DNA of 32,311 nt from a virus: the IMG/VR virus record IMGVR_UViG_3300043409_002988, positions 1 through 32,311 of that record; one strand, written 5' to 3'. Below are positions 13,906-21,424 of this stretch, piece after piece. Each line of letters opens with the position of its first letter. Position 1 is the stretch's first letter. The position numbers and the translations under genes are program-made. The notes under the pieces are model-generated. The model was not told the origin of the DNA and searched no databases. It was given only the letters and a program-made list of their open reading frames with translations.

Positions 13906-14591
13906 GACAGCCTCCAGAGAAGGAAACAGGGGAAGCACCCAACCGCACAACCGGCACAGGGTGCACTAGACGCAACAACAGGTCACAGCTGATAGCTGAC
14001 TGTTGCCGGCTGTAACAGCCAACCGGCAAGGATCAGGGGTCAGAGACCCGTCCGACACAAGGGAGGAAACCGCGGGCAACTCACGCGGCAAGCACTGTTT
14101 AGACGGGAACAGCCACCCGAAGCAGAGATTCTCAAGCCACACTCAGGCTTGCCGGAGCTTCATTCAACCGGGCGCTGGTTCTGCCAGCGGGGGGCCAATT
14201 CAACATCGAATCACTCGCAACATGCCCCTTCAGGGGAGAGCGTCACCCGGACGGTCCGCAGCATCATCACGACGCGGCTTCAAGAAGGCGGGAGCGAGGC
14301 CAGAACCAACAGGGAAAAAGAGCGCGGGGAGACCCCCGACCCCACCCGTTATCGATGAGGCATGAACAGATTAACAGTTGTTGTTCATCGCGGTCAAGCG
14401 TTGTCTGTTGCTGTAGGGCATTTGCCGTTGCATCGGCGCAACCGAACGGTCGCCCGGTACAATCCGGGGAACAGCTGGGAACAGCTGTATGACTGTATTT
14501 CAGCTGGGGCTCAGGGGATGAGCCAGCAGGAACACCGGGCGGGGATCAACAGCCGCCCCGGACAGCTGTAACCGATACCGGAGACTGTGGA
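13906..14591. other. Divergent gene-free region, 686 bases, strongly structured
   Basis: This region separates the leftward CobS/CobT operon from the rightward morphogenesis operon. No credible ORF is seen. Stems: TTGCCGG 14003-14009 with CCGGCAA 14023-14029 (alternatively GGCTGT/ACAGCC inside); GGGTC 14037-14041 with GACCC 14045-14049; CCGCG 14070-14074 with CGCGG 14084-14088; CGCTGG 14173-14178 with CCAGCG 14184-14189; CCCC-TTCA-GGGG 14225-14236; CGGGG 14325-14329 with CCCCG 14334-14338. CGGCAAGC 14086-14093 can pair with GCTTGCCG 14147-14154, competing with CAAGCC 14133-14138 with GGCTTG 14146-14151. AACAGTTGTT is at 14373-14382. It may hold leaders, an RNA or an origin; none is proven. 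Confidence 0.45.
14458..14489 (+). promoter_or_regulatory. Candidate terminase promoter overlapped by tandem AACAGCTG motifs
   Basis: TACAAT (14458-14463) is a good -10 box, although the -35 (GGCGCA region near 14435-14440) is poor. Starting at 14470, AACAGCTGGG and AACAGCTGTA follow in direct tandem with a 10-base period (14470-14489), and GACAGCTGTA lies at 14561-14570 before the small-terminase ribosome binding site. The tandem would cover the transcription start, the classic position for a repressor. The promoter call is tentative. Confidence 0.45.
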
Positions 14592-15350
14592 ATGGCCAAG
14601 TACCAGAGCAAGCCAGAGATCAACAACGGGGGCCGACTAACGCGGCTGGCCCGAGCAGGGAAGAAGCCCGGGGAGCGCGCCCGGGAGATCAGGACCAAAG
14701 AGGTGGGGCTGGATGTCGCCGGAAAGATCATCAACCCCGACGGCAGCCGGATGACCCCTGAACAGGTGGATACAGCGTTAATCAACACATACCAGCGAGC
14801 AGTCACCGGAAAGCCCGGCCGGGAAAGCAAGGGCGAGACTGCACCTGATGACGAGAACCCCGTATTAACCCAGTACCAGCTAAGACAAGCAGCCCGAGAG
14901 TGGATGCTCAAGGAGGCAGGCCTCAAGTTCCACCTTGGCAGAGGGCAAGTAGCCACCGAGCAGAACATCGCCGACATCATCGAGATGACCCGGAATGGCT
15001 ACACGATGGTTGAGTGTGCCGGGGCGCTGGATGTCAGCACTGGCGCGGTGTATTCCTACCTGCAACGGCATCCCGAGGCGAAGAAGGCAGTGGAAGCTGC
15101 ACGCTTGGACTACGCGCATGCTCGAGTCGCCCGGCTCTACGAGGACATCGCCAATGAGCCAGACCCGCAGCGGGCCCGCCTGCTGGCCGACGTCGTCAAG
15201 TGGGAAGTCTCGAAGGTGCTCCCGGCGTACTACGGGGATCGGCAGCCCGCAACGCCGGCCGGACAAGGCGTCGTCTTCCAGTTCAACCTTGGTGCGAAGC
15301 CCGTAGAGGGAACCGTCATCGAGGCCGAACAGCCCCTGTCTAACGAGTGA
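14592..15350 (+). CDS. Terminase small subunit-like protein
   Basis: The 252-residue protein has a basic N-terminus, a central segment with a helix-turn-helix look (VECAGALDVSTGAVYSYLQRHPEAKKAVEAARLDYAHARVARLYEDIANEPDP, about 137-190) and a short beta tail. This pattern matches phage small terminase subunits that recognise the pac or cos site and hand DNA to the large subunit. The large subunit lies about 1.8 kb downstream in the same direction, the expected order but with an unusually long, RNA-bearing gap. GGAG lies nine bases before the ATG. An alternative is a general HTH regulator. Confidence 0.75.
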   Translation: MAKYQSKPEINNGGRLTRLARAGKKPGERAREIRTKEVGLDVAGKIINPDGSRMTPEQVDTALINTYQRAVTGKPGRESKGETAPDDENPVLTQYQLRQAAREWMLKEAGLKFHLGRGQVATEQNIADIIEMTRNGYTMVECAGALDVSTGAVYSYLQRHPEAKKAVEAARLDYAHARVARLYEDIANEPDPQRARLLADVVKWEVSKVLPAYYGDRQPATPAGQGVVFQFNLGAKPVEGTVIEAEQPLSNE

Positions 15351-15883
15351 CAGCATAGACGGATCGGCGGAGATCGTTGCAGCGCAAGGATTCCCAGCTG
15401 GTGAGCGGCGGATTGATCATCCGCAGTGCTCGGCGTCGGAGGCCCTGCCAGCCCCGGGAAAAGGGGTCGGGACACCCCCCGGACACCCCCCGCTGGACCC
15501 AGCGCGACAACCGGCCGCCGCCTGAGCCTCTCCTCTCCCGTCCATCCGCGCACCAATCACCCCCCCCCTCGGACCACCGATTTCGACCCACCCCCACCAT
15601 CACCCCCCGAAAATATATTTTTTGTTGCGGCGCACAAGAAAACGCTGTCAATCCACTAAGCCATTGATTCGACGGGATAAAGGCTCGAAAACGGCGAGCC
15701 GATAGGCAGGGGTGCTGCCGGGTTGGTCTCAAAATTCCCGGGGTTATATCGACCACCGACCAGCCCCATTGCTGCACTGCACAACGCCGCCCGGCCCACT
15801 GTCGCTTCACTTCCACAGCCTGACTCGTCCGCAGTGCCGCCGCCAAGCTGCGGCAAGATAGCGCCACCACAAAGGAGAACAGC
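15351..15883. other. Gene-free C-rich/G-rich stretch with AT island
   Basis: No convincing gene is seen in 533 bases. GCGGAT 15408-15413 pairs with ATCCGC 15419-15424. GGACACCCCCC is repeated in exact tandem (15470-15480, 15481-15491). C-tracts follow at 15560-15568 (nine C), 15591-15595 and 15603-15608, giving G-tracts on the other strand with quadruplex potential. Directly after comes an AT island AAAATATATTTTTTG (around 15610-15624). The setting between the terminase subunits makes a packaging-related site possible. Promoter elements for the gene at 15884 are not clear. Confidence 0.4.
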
Positions 15884-16201
15884 ATGACAGCACCCAAGGT
15901 AACCCAGCAGGACATCGACGCCGCGATCGCCGGGGAGTTTTACTTCACCGCGCAGGAAGGCGTTCTCGCCGACAAGAAGGCCGGCTGGGAGAACTCGATC
16001 TTCTTCCCGGAGCTCGGCTTGCTGACCTTCTGCGTCCTCGTCCTGCAGAACGGCTTCACCGTGACCGGGGAGAGCGCCTGTGTCAGCCCGGAGAACTTCG
16101 ACTTCGAGCTCGGGAAAAAGATTGCCCGGCAGAAGGCGGTCGAGAAGGTCTGGCCGCTGCTCGGCTACGCCCTGAAGGACAGCCTGATTCGTCCCAAGTA
16201 A
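15884..16201 (+). CDS. Gp49-like (phage Sf6 gene 66 / N4 gp49 family) protein
   Basis: The 105-residue protein matches the Phage_gp49_66 family: DIDAAIAGEFYFTAQEGV at the start, a central VLQNGFTVTGESACVSPENFD, and the conserved tail ELGKKIARQKAVEKVWPLLGYALKDSL. The family is widespread in tailed phages but its role is unknown; members are expressed proteins of about 90-110 residues. AAAGGAGAACAGC precedes the ATG. Its stop codon is the first base pair of an exact AACAGCTGTT motif, followed by the RNA-operon promoter. Confidence 0.85.
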   Translation: MTAPKVTQQDIDAAIAGEFYFTAQEGVLADKKAGWENSIFFPELGLLTFCVLVLQNGFTVTGESACVSPENFDFELGKKIARQKAVEKVWPLLGYALKDSLIRPK

Positions 16202-16209
16202 CAGCTGTT
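16200..16209. promoter_or_regulatory. AACAGCTGTT copy at the head of the RNA operon
   Basis: Exact palindrome overlapping the Gp49-like stop codon and ending nine bases before the -35 box of the promoter at 16218-16245. A bound protein could affect that promoter. Confidence 0.55.
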
Positions 16210-16217
16210 GTTGGTTG

Positions 16218-16245
16218 TTGCCCGACGGTTGGAACTGAGTAGAAT
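16218..16245 (+). promoter_or_regulatory. Sigma70-type promoter of the tRNA/ncRNA block
   Basis: TTGCCC (16218-16223), 16-base spacer, TAGAAT (16240-16245). Downstream there is no protein gene for about 650 bases but there are tRNA-like folds and a tRNA, so this is the likely promoter of an RNA operon. Confidence 0.55.
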
Positions 16246-16335
16246 GACCCCTGCCTCTAGTACGAGGTAGCTTTAGTTTGGTTGTGTCATCTGCATGAGC
16301 GCATTGCACATACGCGCCGCCCAGCGGCAACTCCA

Positions 16336-16463
16336 CCACCTTGCGGTGAGACCCCGCCCCTCCGGGTAATGTGCTGAGAGGGTAATCCCCCCGGCGAGGA
16401 CTTGGCCGGGGAAGAACATGCCGAGAGGCGACAGGAAGGGCGGGTTCGATTCCCGCTAGGTGG
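16336..16463 (+). ncRNA. tRNA-like multibranch RNA, 128 nt, unclassified
   Basis: CCACCT 16336-16341 pairs perfectly with AGGTGG 16458-16463. This closing helix is separated by one base from a canonical T-arm (GCGGG-TTCGATT-CCCGC, 16440-16456), as in the acceptor/T stack of tRNA. Between lie four more perfect stems: GCGG/CCGC (16343-16346, 16354-16357), CCCTC/GAGGG (16358-16362, 16378-16382), CCCCGGC/GCCGGGG (16389-16395, 16405-16411) and GCC-GAGA-GGC with a GNRA loop (16420-16429). It is too long for a tRNA and no anticodon arm is clear. It could be a tRNA-like regulatory RNA, a heavily degenerated tRNA pair, or chance pairing. Confidence 0.4.
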
Positions 16464-16805
16464 CGACGACTGGTGTGAAGAGATGCGGTTCGATTCCGTG
16501 ATGGGGCCTTGGAAGCCAAATGCCCGACTGGCCAGCGTAACTGGCCGCAACAGGCGAGCGCCTTGCCGGAAATCCAACTCTCCCCTCCGGTTGTTTTTCT
16601 ATGAGACGGTAGGGCGCTCTCCTGTTGGTGCGGTGTCAGAGACATACCTAGCGACCGGACGCTGGGAGTTGCCGGCGGGCCAAAAGCCCCGAACCCGGCC
16701 ACCAACACCGAGCTCAATCGGTTGCCGGCCAGCTGGCACAGCAGGTCGAAGCCCGCTCCGGAAACAGGCGGGGGCAGCAACGCCGGATTATCGTCACCGG
16801 CACAT
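16464..16805. other. Gene-free part of the RNA block with tRNA-like fragments
   Basis: A second T-arm-like element, ATGCGG-TTCGATT-CCGTG, lies at 16483-16500 without a matching acceptor. GGCCAG 16530-16535 pairs with CTGGCC 16541-16546, and AGGCGAGCGCCT (16552-16563) is nearly self-complementary. A D-arm-like GAGACGGTAGGGCGCTC lies near 16603-16619. No complete tRNA can be built from these by eye, so remnants of a tRNA cluster or a structured RNA are the two options. No ORF here is credible. Confidence 0.35.
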
Positions 16806-16880
16806 GCGGGCTTGGCAGATTGGTGCATGCAACGGCCTTCCACGCCGTCGAGGTGGGTTCGATTCCCGCAGCCCGCTCCA
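16806..16880 (+). tRNA. tRNA-Gly (anticodon TCC)
   Basis: A complete 75-nt cloverleaf: acceptor GCGGGCT (16806-16812) pairs with AGCCCGC (16870-16876), a D-arm with GCA/TGC and a GG in the loop, anticodon stem ACGGC/GCCGT with loop CTTCCAC giving anticodon TCC (16839-16841), a four-base variable loop, and a T-arm GTGGG-TTCGATT-CCCGC. Discriminator T and an encoded CCA (16878-16880) follow. It reads GGA codons, which a GC-rich host is likely to supply poorly. The D-stem has only three good pairs. It is probably transcribed from the promoter at 16218-16245. Confidence 0.93.
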
Positions 16881-16902
16881 CAACGAACAGGAAGAGCAGG
16901 GC

Positions 16903-17112
16903 ATGAAGCCAATACGAAAATGGTGGGACGCAATCGAGGACGCGCTGGGACGGCCCGGCATTTTTGTCGTCTGCCTGATATGGTTCATCCTGTTCCTGCC
17001 GCGGCTGTTCTTGCTGCTCCTGATCCTCGCCTTCCCCGGAGCCTTGTCGGTCGGTCCGCGCTGGCTGCTGGCGGCGCACGACTTCCTGCGGTTCTCCAGC
17101 GACTGGGAGTGA
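16903..17112 (+). CDS. Small membrane protein, 69 aa
   Basis: MKPIRKWWDAIEDALGRPGI is followed by a strongly hydrophobic stretch (VVCLIWFILFLPRLFLLLLILAF, about 23-45) that would span the membrane once or as a hairpin, then a short amphipathic tail. No family is recognised. Its place before the large terminase gene, away from the lysis cassette, argues against a holin but does not exclude it. The ribosome binding site (GGAAGAGCAGGGC) is only moderate. The longer frame from 16402 would run through the tRNA and is rejected. Confidence 0.65.
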   Translation: MKPIRKWWDAIEDALGRPGIFVVCLIWFILFLPRLFLLLLILAFPGALSVGPRWLLAAHDFLRFSSDWE

Positions 17113-17117
17113 CTGGC

Positions 17118-17163
17118 CACAGCTGTTGCAGACGGTTGTTCGGGCTGTAGCCTGTGGTAAATT
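17118..17163 (+). promoter_or_regulatory. CACAGCTGTT motif and candidate promoter before the large terminase
   Basis: CACAGCTGTT (17118-17127) is followed by TTGTTC (17136-17141), a 16-base spacer and TAAATT (17158-17163). If used, this promoter would start transcription at about the terminase ATG (17172), giving a leaderless or nearly leaderless message. This fits the lack of a Shine-Dalgarno sequence there but is unproven. Confidence 0.4.
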
Positions 17164-17171
17164 CCGCGGCT

Positions 17172-18638
17172 ATGGAAATCGCCTACACCCCGCCCGGCCC
17201 AGTAGCGGCACAGTTCCACCAGCACGACGAGTTCGTCCGCGGCATCAAGGGCCCGATCGGCTCCGGCAAGTCATCCAGCTGCTGCTGGGAAATCGTCTAT
17301 CGCGCCCTCAAGCAGACCCCTGACCGCTGGGGTCGCCGCCGATCCCGCTGGGCGGTGGTGCGCAACACCTACCCGGAGCTGAAGAACACGACCATCAAGA
17401 CGTGGATGGAGTGGTTCGAGCGGGCAGGGAAGATGCGCTGGGACACGCCGCCGACCTTCCAGATGAAGATTCCCGACCTCGGCGACGGCACCATCCTCGA
17501 CCTTGAGGTGATCTTCTTGGCGCTGGACCGGCCCGAGGAAGTGGGCAAGCTGAAGTCCTTCGAGCTCACAGGCGGCTGGATCAACGAGGCGGTCGAAATC
17601 CCCAAGGACATCTTCGATGTTCTGACCGGCCGGGTGGCCCGTTTCCCGCCGAAGCGCGACTTCCACGAAATGCGGATCGAGGGGAAGCTCTACGACGCCA
17701 ACTCGGTGGATGCGCCGCCCCCGTACTGGACCGGGGTGATTATGGACACCAACCCCTGCGACGACGATCACTGGTGGTACAAGCTGGCCGAGGAGACGAA
17801 GCCCGAGGGCTACAAGTTCTTCGACCAGCCGGGCGGGCTGATGCTGAAGGGCAACGAGAACGTGCCCAACCCGGCAGCCGAGAACGTCCAGAACATCCCG
17901 GGCGGCTACCTCTACTACCTGCGCCAGATGGCCGGCAAGACCGAGGACTACATCAAGGTCTTCCTGCGCGGCGAGTATGGATCGTCGATGGCCGGCAAGC
18001 CGGTCTATCCGGAGTGGGACGAGAAGGTGCATCTGTCGCCGGTCCCGCTGCAGCCGATCCCCGGCCGGGCAATCGTGCTCGCTTTCGACTACGGGCTGAC
18101 GCCGGCCTGCCTCGCCGGGCAGCTGGACGCCAAGGGTCGGATGGTCGTGCTGCGCGAGTGGTGCGGCTACGATATGGGCATCCGCCAGTTCTACTCCGAG
18201 GTGGTCAAGCCGGAGGTCTTCAACGAGTTCAAGGGCTACCGCATCGAGGCCACCGGCGACCCGGCCGGGCGCCAGAAGGCGCAGACCGACGAGACCTCCT
18301 GTATGGAGGAACTGGCCTCGATGGGCCTCGCCGTCGATGCCGCGATCACCAACGATTTCCTCCCGCGCCGAGACGCCGTTGCGTTCTTCATGACCCGGGT
18401 GAATGGCTTCATCATCGACCCCTCCTGCACCTTGCTGCGAAAGGGATTTAACGGTGGATACAGGTATGATCGCATCCAAGTCAGCGGCTCCTCGGCGCGG
18501 TACAAGGATCGCCCGGTGAAGGACAAGTTCAGTCACCCGCAGGACGCTTTGCAGTATCTGGCGCTGTACATGCGTGAAGGTATGGAACCGGTCAGGGCCT
18601 TGCCGCTCTCGGACGGCAACATGAAGGGATGGACGTGA
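17172..18638 (+). CDS. Terminase large subunit (ATPase and nuclease)
   Basis: The 488-residue packaging motor has Walker A GPIGSGKS (27-34), a hydrophobic Walker-B-like strand LDLEVIFLALDRPEE (about 110-125), the LTGGWINEA coupling segment, and a C-terminal RNase-H-like nuclease beginning VLAFDYG (first aspartate about 306), with later acidic residues in EATGDPAGR and FSHPQDALQYLAL. It translocates DNA into the prohead and cuts it at headful or unit length. The start is uncertain: neither the ATG at 17172 nor a GTG at 17154 has a Shine-Dalgarno sequence. The portal gene follows one base after the stop. Confidence 0.95.
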   Translation: MEIAYTPPGPVAAQFHQHDEFVRGIKGPIGSGKSSSCCWEIVYRALKQTPDRWGRRRSRWAVVRNTYPELKNTTIKTWMEWFERAGKMRWDTPPTFQMKIPDLGDGTILDLEVIFLALDRPEEVGKLKSFELTGGWINEAVEIPKDIFDVLTGRVARFPPKRDFHEMRIEGKLYDANSVDAPPPYWTGVIMDTNPCDDDHWWYKLAEETKPEGYKFFDQPGGLMLKGNENVPNPAAENVQNIPGGYLYYLRQMAGKTEDYIKVFLRGEYGSSMAGKPVYPEWDEKVHLSPVPLQPIPGRAIVLAFDYGLTPACLAGQLDAKGRMVVLREWCGYDMGIRQFYSEVVKPEVFNEFKGYRIEATGDPAGRQKAQTDETSCMEELASMGLAVDAAITNDFLPRRDAVAFFMTRVNGFIIDPSCTLLRKGFNGGYRYDRIQVSGSSARYKDRPVKDKFSHPQDALQYLALYMREGMEPVRALPLSDGNMKGWT

Positions 18639-18639
18639 G

Positions 18640-21114
18640 ATGTTGAGATCACTTGCACGAATCGGTCAAGAGGAGCCGCAGCAGGCGATGAGCCAATACG
18701 TCATCTCTTCGCTGTCTGGCTACATCGAGACCTGCTACAGCCGGGCCAAGGACGCCGCCCAGCCGCTACAGGAGCGCCTGCTGAAATGCGAGCGCCAGCG
18801 CCGTGGCGAGTACGAGCCGGACAAGCTGGCCGCGATCCGCATGACCGGCGGCTCCGAGGTCTATCTGATGCTGACGGACATCAAGTGCCGGGCAGCCGAG
18901 TCGTGGATCAAGGACGTGATGCTCAGCGCCGGCGAGGAGCCGTTCAAGCTCGAGCCGACCGAGATTCCCGAGGTGCCGCAAGAAATCATGCGGCAGATCG
19001 AACAGCAGACACAGCAGGATGCACAGCTGTTGATGCAGATGGGCTACGACCTGACGCAGGACCTGATCAGCGAGCAGGTTGAGTTCGTCAAAAACCAGAC
19101 CCGCCGCACCGTAGCCGATATGGCCGAGCGCGCGATGCGCAACATGAACGCCAAGATTCTGGACACGCTGCAAGAAGCGCAGTGGGACCGGATGCTGGAA
19201 GACGTGATCTACGACTTCGTCACCTTCCCCTTCTGCGTCATCAAGGGTCCAGTGGTCAAGCGCCGCAAGACCCTGAAGTGGGGCAACAACTGGGAGCCGG
19301 TGGTCGGCGAAGAGCTCGTTTATGACTTCGAGCGCGTCTCACCCTACGACTGCTTCCCGTCGCCGGCCGCAACCACTACGCAGGATGGCTACTTCTGCCG
19401 CCGGCACCGGATGATGATCCCTGATCTGCAGGCGCTGATCGGCGTCCCGGGCTACAACGACGCCGAGATTCAGGCTGCCATCGACGACTACAAGATCGCC
19501 GGGCTGCGCAGCATGCAGTACGGTGACACCGAGCGGGATCGGCTTGCCGGCCGCAACAGCTTCTACCAAGACGGCGAGATCATCGAGGCGGTTGAGTTCT
19601 GGGGTGATGCCCACGGCTCGATGCTGGTCGAGTGGGGCCTCGGCGTCGAGCCGAACAAGGTCTATCAGATCACCGCTTGGAAGGTCGGCACCCACGTCAT
19701 TATGGCGCAGGTCAATCCGGACCCGCTGGGCAAGCGCCCGTACAGCAAGGCCTGCTGGGAGAAAATCCCCGGCGCCTTCGCTGGCAAGGCCCTCGCCGAG
19801 ACGATGTCGGACATTCAGGAGCTATGCAACAACTCGGGCCGCGCGCTGGCCAACAACATGAGCGTCGCCTCCGGCCCTCAGGTCGAGGTGACTATCGACC
19901 GACTGCCGCCGGGCACTGAGTTGTCGAAGATGCACCCGTGGAAAATCTGGCAGACCACATCCGACCGGACAGGGGGAGGGCAGCCAGCGATTCGCTTCTT
20001 CCAGCCAGACATGAATGCTGATGCGTTGTTGCAAGTTCTTCAGTATTTCACCCGGATTGCCGACGAGGTGACCGGCGTCCCGAACTACATCTACGGTTCG
20101 ACCAACGTCTCCGGGGCAGGGCGCACCGCATCAGGCCTGTCTATGCTGATGGACAACGCCTCGAAGGGCATCAAGCAGGCGATCCTGTCGCTCGACGGCG
20201 CCACCAACGAGGTGCTCACCCGGTTGTATTTCAAGCTGATGATCAATGACCCAGACCAGTCGATCAAGGGCGACATGAAGGTTGTCCCGTCCGGTGTGGT
20301 CGGCGCGCTGATCAAGGACCACATCCAAGAGAAGCGTCAGCTGTTCCTGCAGACGGTATCCAACCCGACCGATCAGGGCATCATCGGCATCAAGGGTCGC
20401 GTCGAACTGCTGCGCGAGATGGCCAAGGGCCTGCACCTCGACATCGACAAGGTGCTGCCGGCGCCGGACATGATCGAACAGATGCACCAGTCCGGGATGG
20501 TTCCGCCCGAGGTCCAGCAGCAGCTGCAGGAAATGCAGGGCATGCTCCAGCAGGCGCAGCAACAGCTGGCCGACAAGCAGGCCGAGATCGACGTGCGCAA
20601 CCGCGAGATCGAAGCCAAGGTCGAAGTGGCCCGTATCTCGGCGGCAGCCAACGTCGATTCCCGCATGCACGAGAACGAGGTGCGCGCCGCCACCGACCGC
20701 GATGCCCGGGTCACCGTCGCCCAGATTGACTCGCAGACCAAGAAGGAAATCGCCGCAATGAACGCCGAGTCCGAGGCCCGGCAGCAAGAGCGCGACCTGA
20801 TCGCCGAGCAGCGCAAGCACCAGATGCAGCTGGAGGCTGAAGCCAACGCCCAGCAGACCCAACAGGAGCTTCAACAGCTGTTGCAGCCTGTGCTGAAGAA
20901 GATCGAGGTGCTGGAGAAGCAGGAGCCGGAGGAGCCGAAGGAAGAGAAGGAGGTTCCGCCCCCGCAGCCGGTGATCGTCAATGTCTCGATCGACGCCAAG
21001 ACCGGCACCGTCAAGAAGCAGATCAAGGTGCAGCACGACGCCAACGGCAACATCATCGGCGCGACCGCCGTCGAGGAAGAAGCCAAGGAGCCGGAGGCGG
21101 GCGGTGAGGCTTGA
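18640..21114 (+). CDS. Portal protein (P22-like) with long coiled-coil C-terminus
   Basis: The 824-residue protein directly after the large terminase has the portal architecture: a helical stem and clip region (GYIETCYSRAKDAAQPLQERLLKCERQRRGEY; WIKDVML), a core with DEVTGVPNYIYGSTNVSGAGRTASGLSMLMDNASKGIKQAI (typical of podovirus portals), and a very long Q/E/K-rich helical tail (about 620-790) with repeated IDVRNREIEAKVEVAR-type heptads, probably a barrel-like coiled coil. It forms the dodecameric DNA entry vertex. ATG 18640 is close to the terminase stop; ATG 18688 is an alternative. AACAGCTGTT (20873-20882) encodes Q-Q-L-L in the coiled coil. Confidence 0.88.
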   Translation: MLRSLARIGQEEPQQAMSQYVISSLSGYIETCYSRAKDAAQPLQERLLKCERQRRGEYEPDKLAAIRMTGGSEVYLMLTDIKCRAAESWIKDVMLSAGEEPFKLEPTEIPEVPQEIMRQIEQQTQQDAQLLMQMGYDLTQDLISEQVEFVKNQTRRTVADMAERAMRNMNAKILDTLQEAQWDRMLEDVIYDFVTFPFCVIKGPVVKRRKTLKWGNNWEPVVGEELVYDFERVSPYDCFPSPAATTTQDGYFCRRHRMMIPDLQALIGVPGYNDAEIQAAIDDYKIAGLRSMQYGDTERDRLAGRNSFYQDGEIIEAVEFWGDAHGSMLVEWGLGVEPNKVYQITAWKVGTHVIMAQVNPDPLGKRPYSKACWEKIPGAFAGKALAETMSDIQELCNNSGRALANNMSVASGPQVEVTIDRLPPGTELSKMHPWKIWQTTSDRTGGGQPAIRFFQPDMNADALLQVLQYFTRIADEVTGVPNYIYGSTNVSGAGRTASGLSMLMDNASKGIKQAILSLDGATNEVLTRLYFKLMINDPDQSIKGDMKVVPSGVVGALIKDHIQEKRQLFLQTVSNPTDQGIIGIKGRVELLREMAKGLHLDIDKVLPAPDMIEQMHQSGMVPPEVQQQLQEMQGMLQQAQQQLADKQAEIDVRNREIEAKVEVARISAAANVDSRMHENEVRAATDRDARVTVAQIDSQTKKEIAAMNAESEARQQERDLIAEQRKHQMQLEAEANAQQTQQELQQLLQPVLKKIEVLEKQEPEEPKEEKEVPPPQPVIVNVSIDAKTGTVKKQIKVQHDANGNIIGATAVEEEAKEPEAGGEA
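20873..20882. repeat. AACAGCTGTT copy in the portal gene
   Basis: Exact palindrome encoding Q-Q-L-L. Because CAG-CTG is frequent in coiled coils, this copy is weaker evidence of DNA-level selection than the T-A-V and N-S-C copies. CACAGCTGTT at 19022-19031 is a near copy in the same gene. Confidence 0.5.
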
Positions 21115-21424
21115 GATTGAGGACGGCATCCTCTATGCCGACGGATTGCACTTCTGTAGAGCGAGGCCCGGAAATGGACGCACAGATTTTGCCGCTGGAT
21201 CAACTGAGGTCGAGGTACGAGCAGCGCCGCAGTTCGGCTATGAGCCCTTGGCGTTCGCCGACGGTGTTGGGTATTTTGGCGGCACCGTACAGCACGACAT
21301 CATCGTGGGTCGCACTATCAGTCGCGGCCTTGTCCTGCCAAATGAACTGGATGCTCGCCGCGTCGCGAATGCAGTCGAGGCTGCTCTCGATCGTGGCGAA
21401 CGAGTCACGCTGGTGATCAAATGA
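21104..21424 (+). CDS. Hypothetical protein, 106 aa, between portal and holin
   Basis: Beta-rich protein (VRLEIEDGILYADGLHFCRARP..., FGYEPLAFADGVGYFGG, then VLPNELDARRVANAVEAALDRGERVTLVIK). The family is not recognised. GTG 21104 is chosen for its GGAGGC ribosome binding site; the gene overlaps the portal stop by 11 bases and the holin gene by ATGA, so it is translated with both. It may be a minor virion or lysis-linked protein; nothing more can be said from sequence. Confidence 0.7.
   Translation: MRLEIEDGILYADGLHFCRARPGNGRTDFAAGSTEVEVRAAPQFGYEPLAFADGVGYFGGTVQHDIIVGRTISRGLVLPNELDARRVANAVEAALDRGERVTLVIK

Noticed and set aside
10288-13992. A 1234-codon open frame on the plus strand, antisense to the CobT- and CobS-like genes
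   Set aside because: It shadows two clear genes and crosses their gap; stops are rare in that antisense frame because of codon bias. It has no ribosome binding site and its residues look like reversed codons.
13906-14340. Cobalamin riboswitch for the CobS/CobT operon
   Set aside because: No B12 box (GCCACTG) or other conserved core was found on either strand.
14003-14365. A 120-codon plus-strand frame in the divergent region
   Set aside because: Arg/Pro/Gly-rich translation without ribosome binding site in a region full of hairpins.
15340-15915. A 191-codon reverse frame through the C-rich stretch
   Set aside because: Low-complexity G-run translation, no ribosome binding site, overlaps the next gene's start.
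16371-16400. TPP riboswitch, suggested by CTGAGAGGGT
   Set aside because: The second conserved block (GAACCTGATC and the following pyrophosphate-sensor stem) is missing.
16412-16510. Class II tRNA-Ser(CGA) using 16440-16456 as anticodon arm
   Set aside because: The acceptor strands do not pair and the D-stem cannot be formed; the TTCGATT loop fits a T-arm better.
16587-16660. tRNA-length segment closed by CCGGTTG/CGACCGG
   Set aside because: No T-arm sequence or anticodon arm inside; the pairing alone is not enough.
15656-16933. A 425-codon reverse-strand frame covering the RNA block
   Set aside because: It encodes peptides such as GNRTHL and GIEPAL that arise from reading tRNA T-arms backwards; it overlaps the Gp49-like gene and tRNA-Gly.
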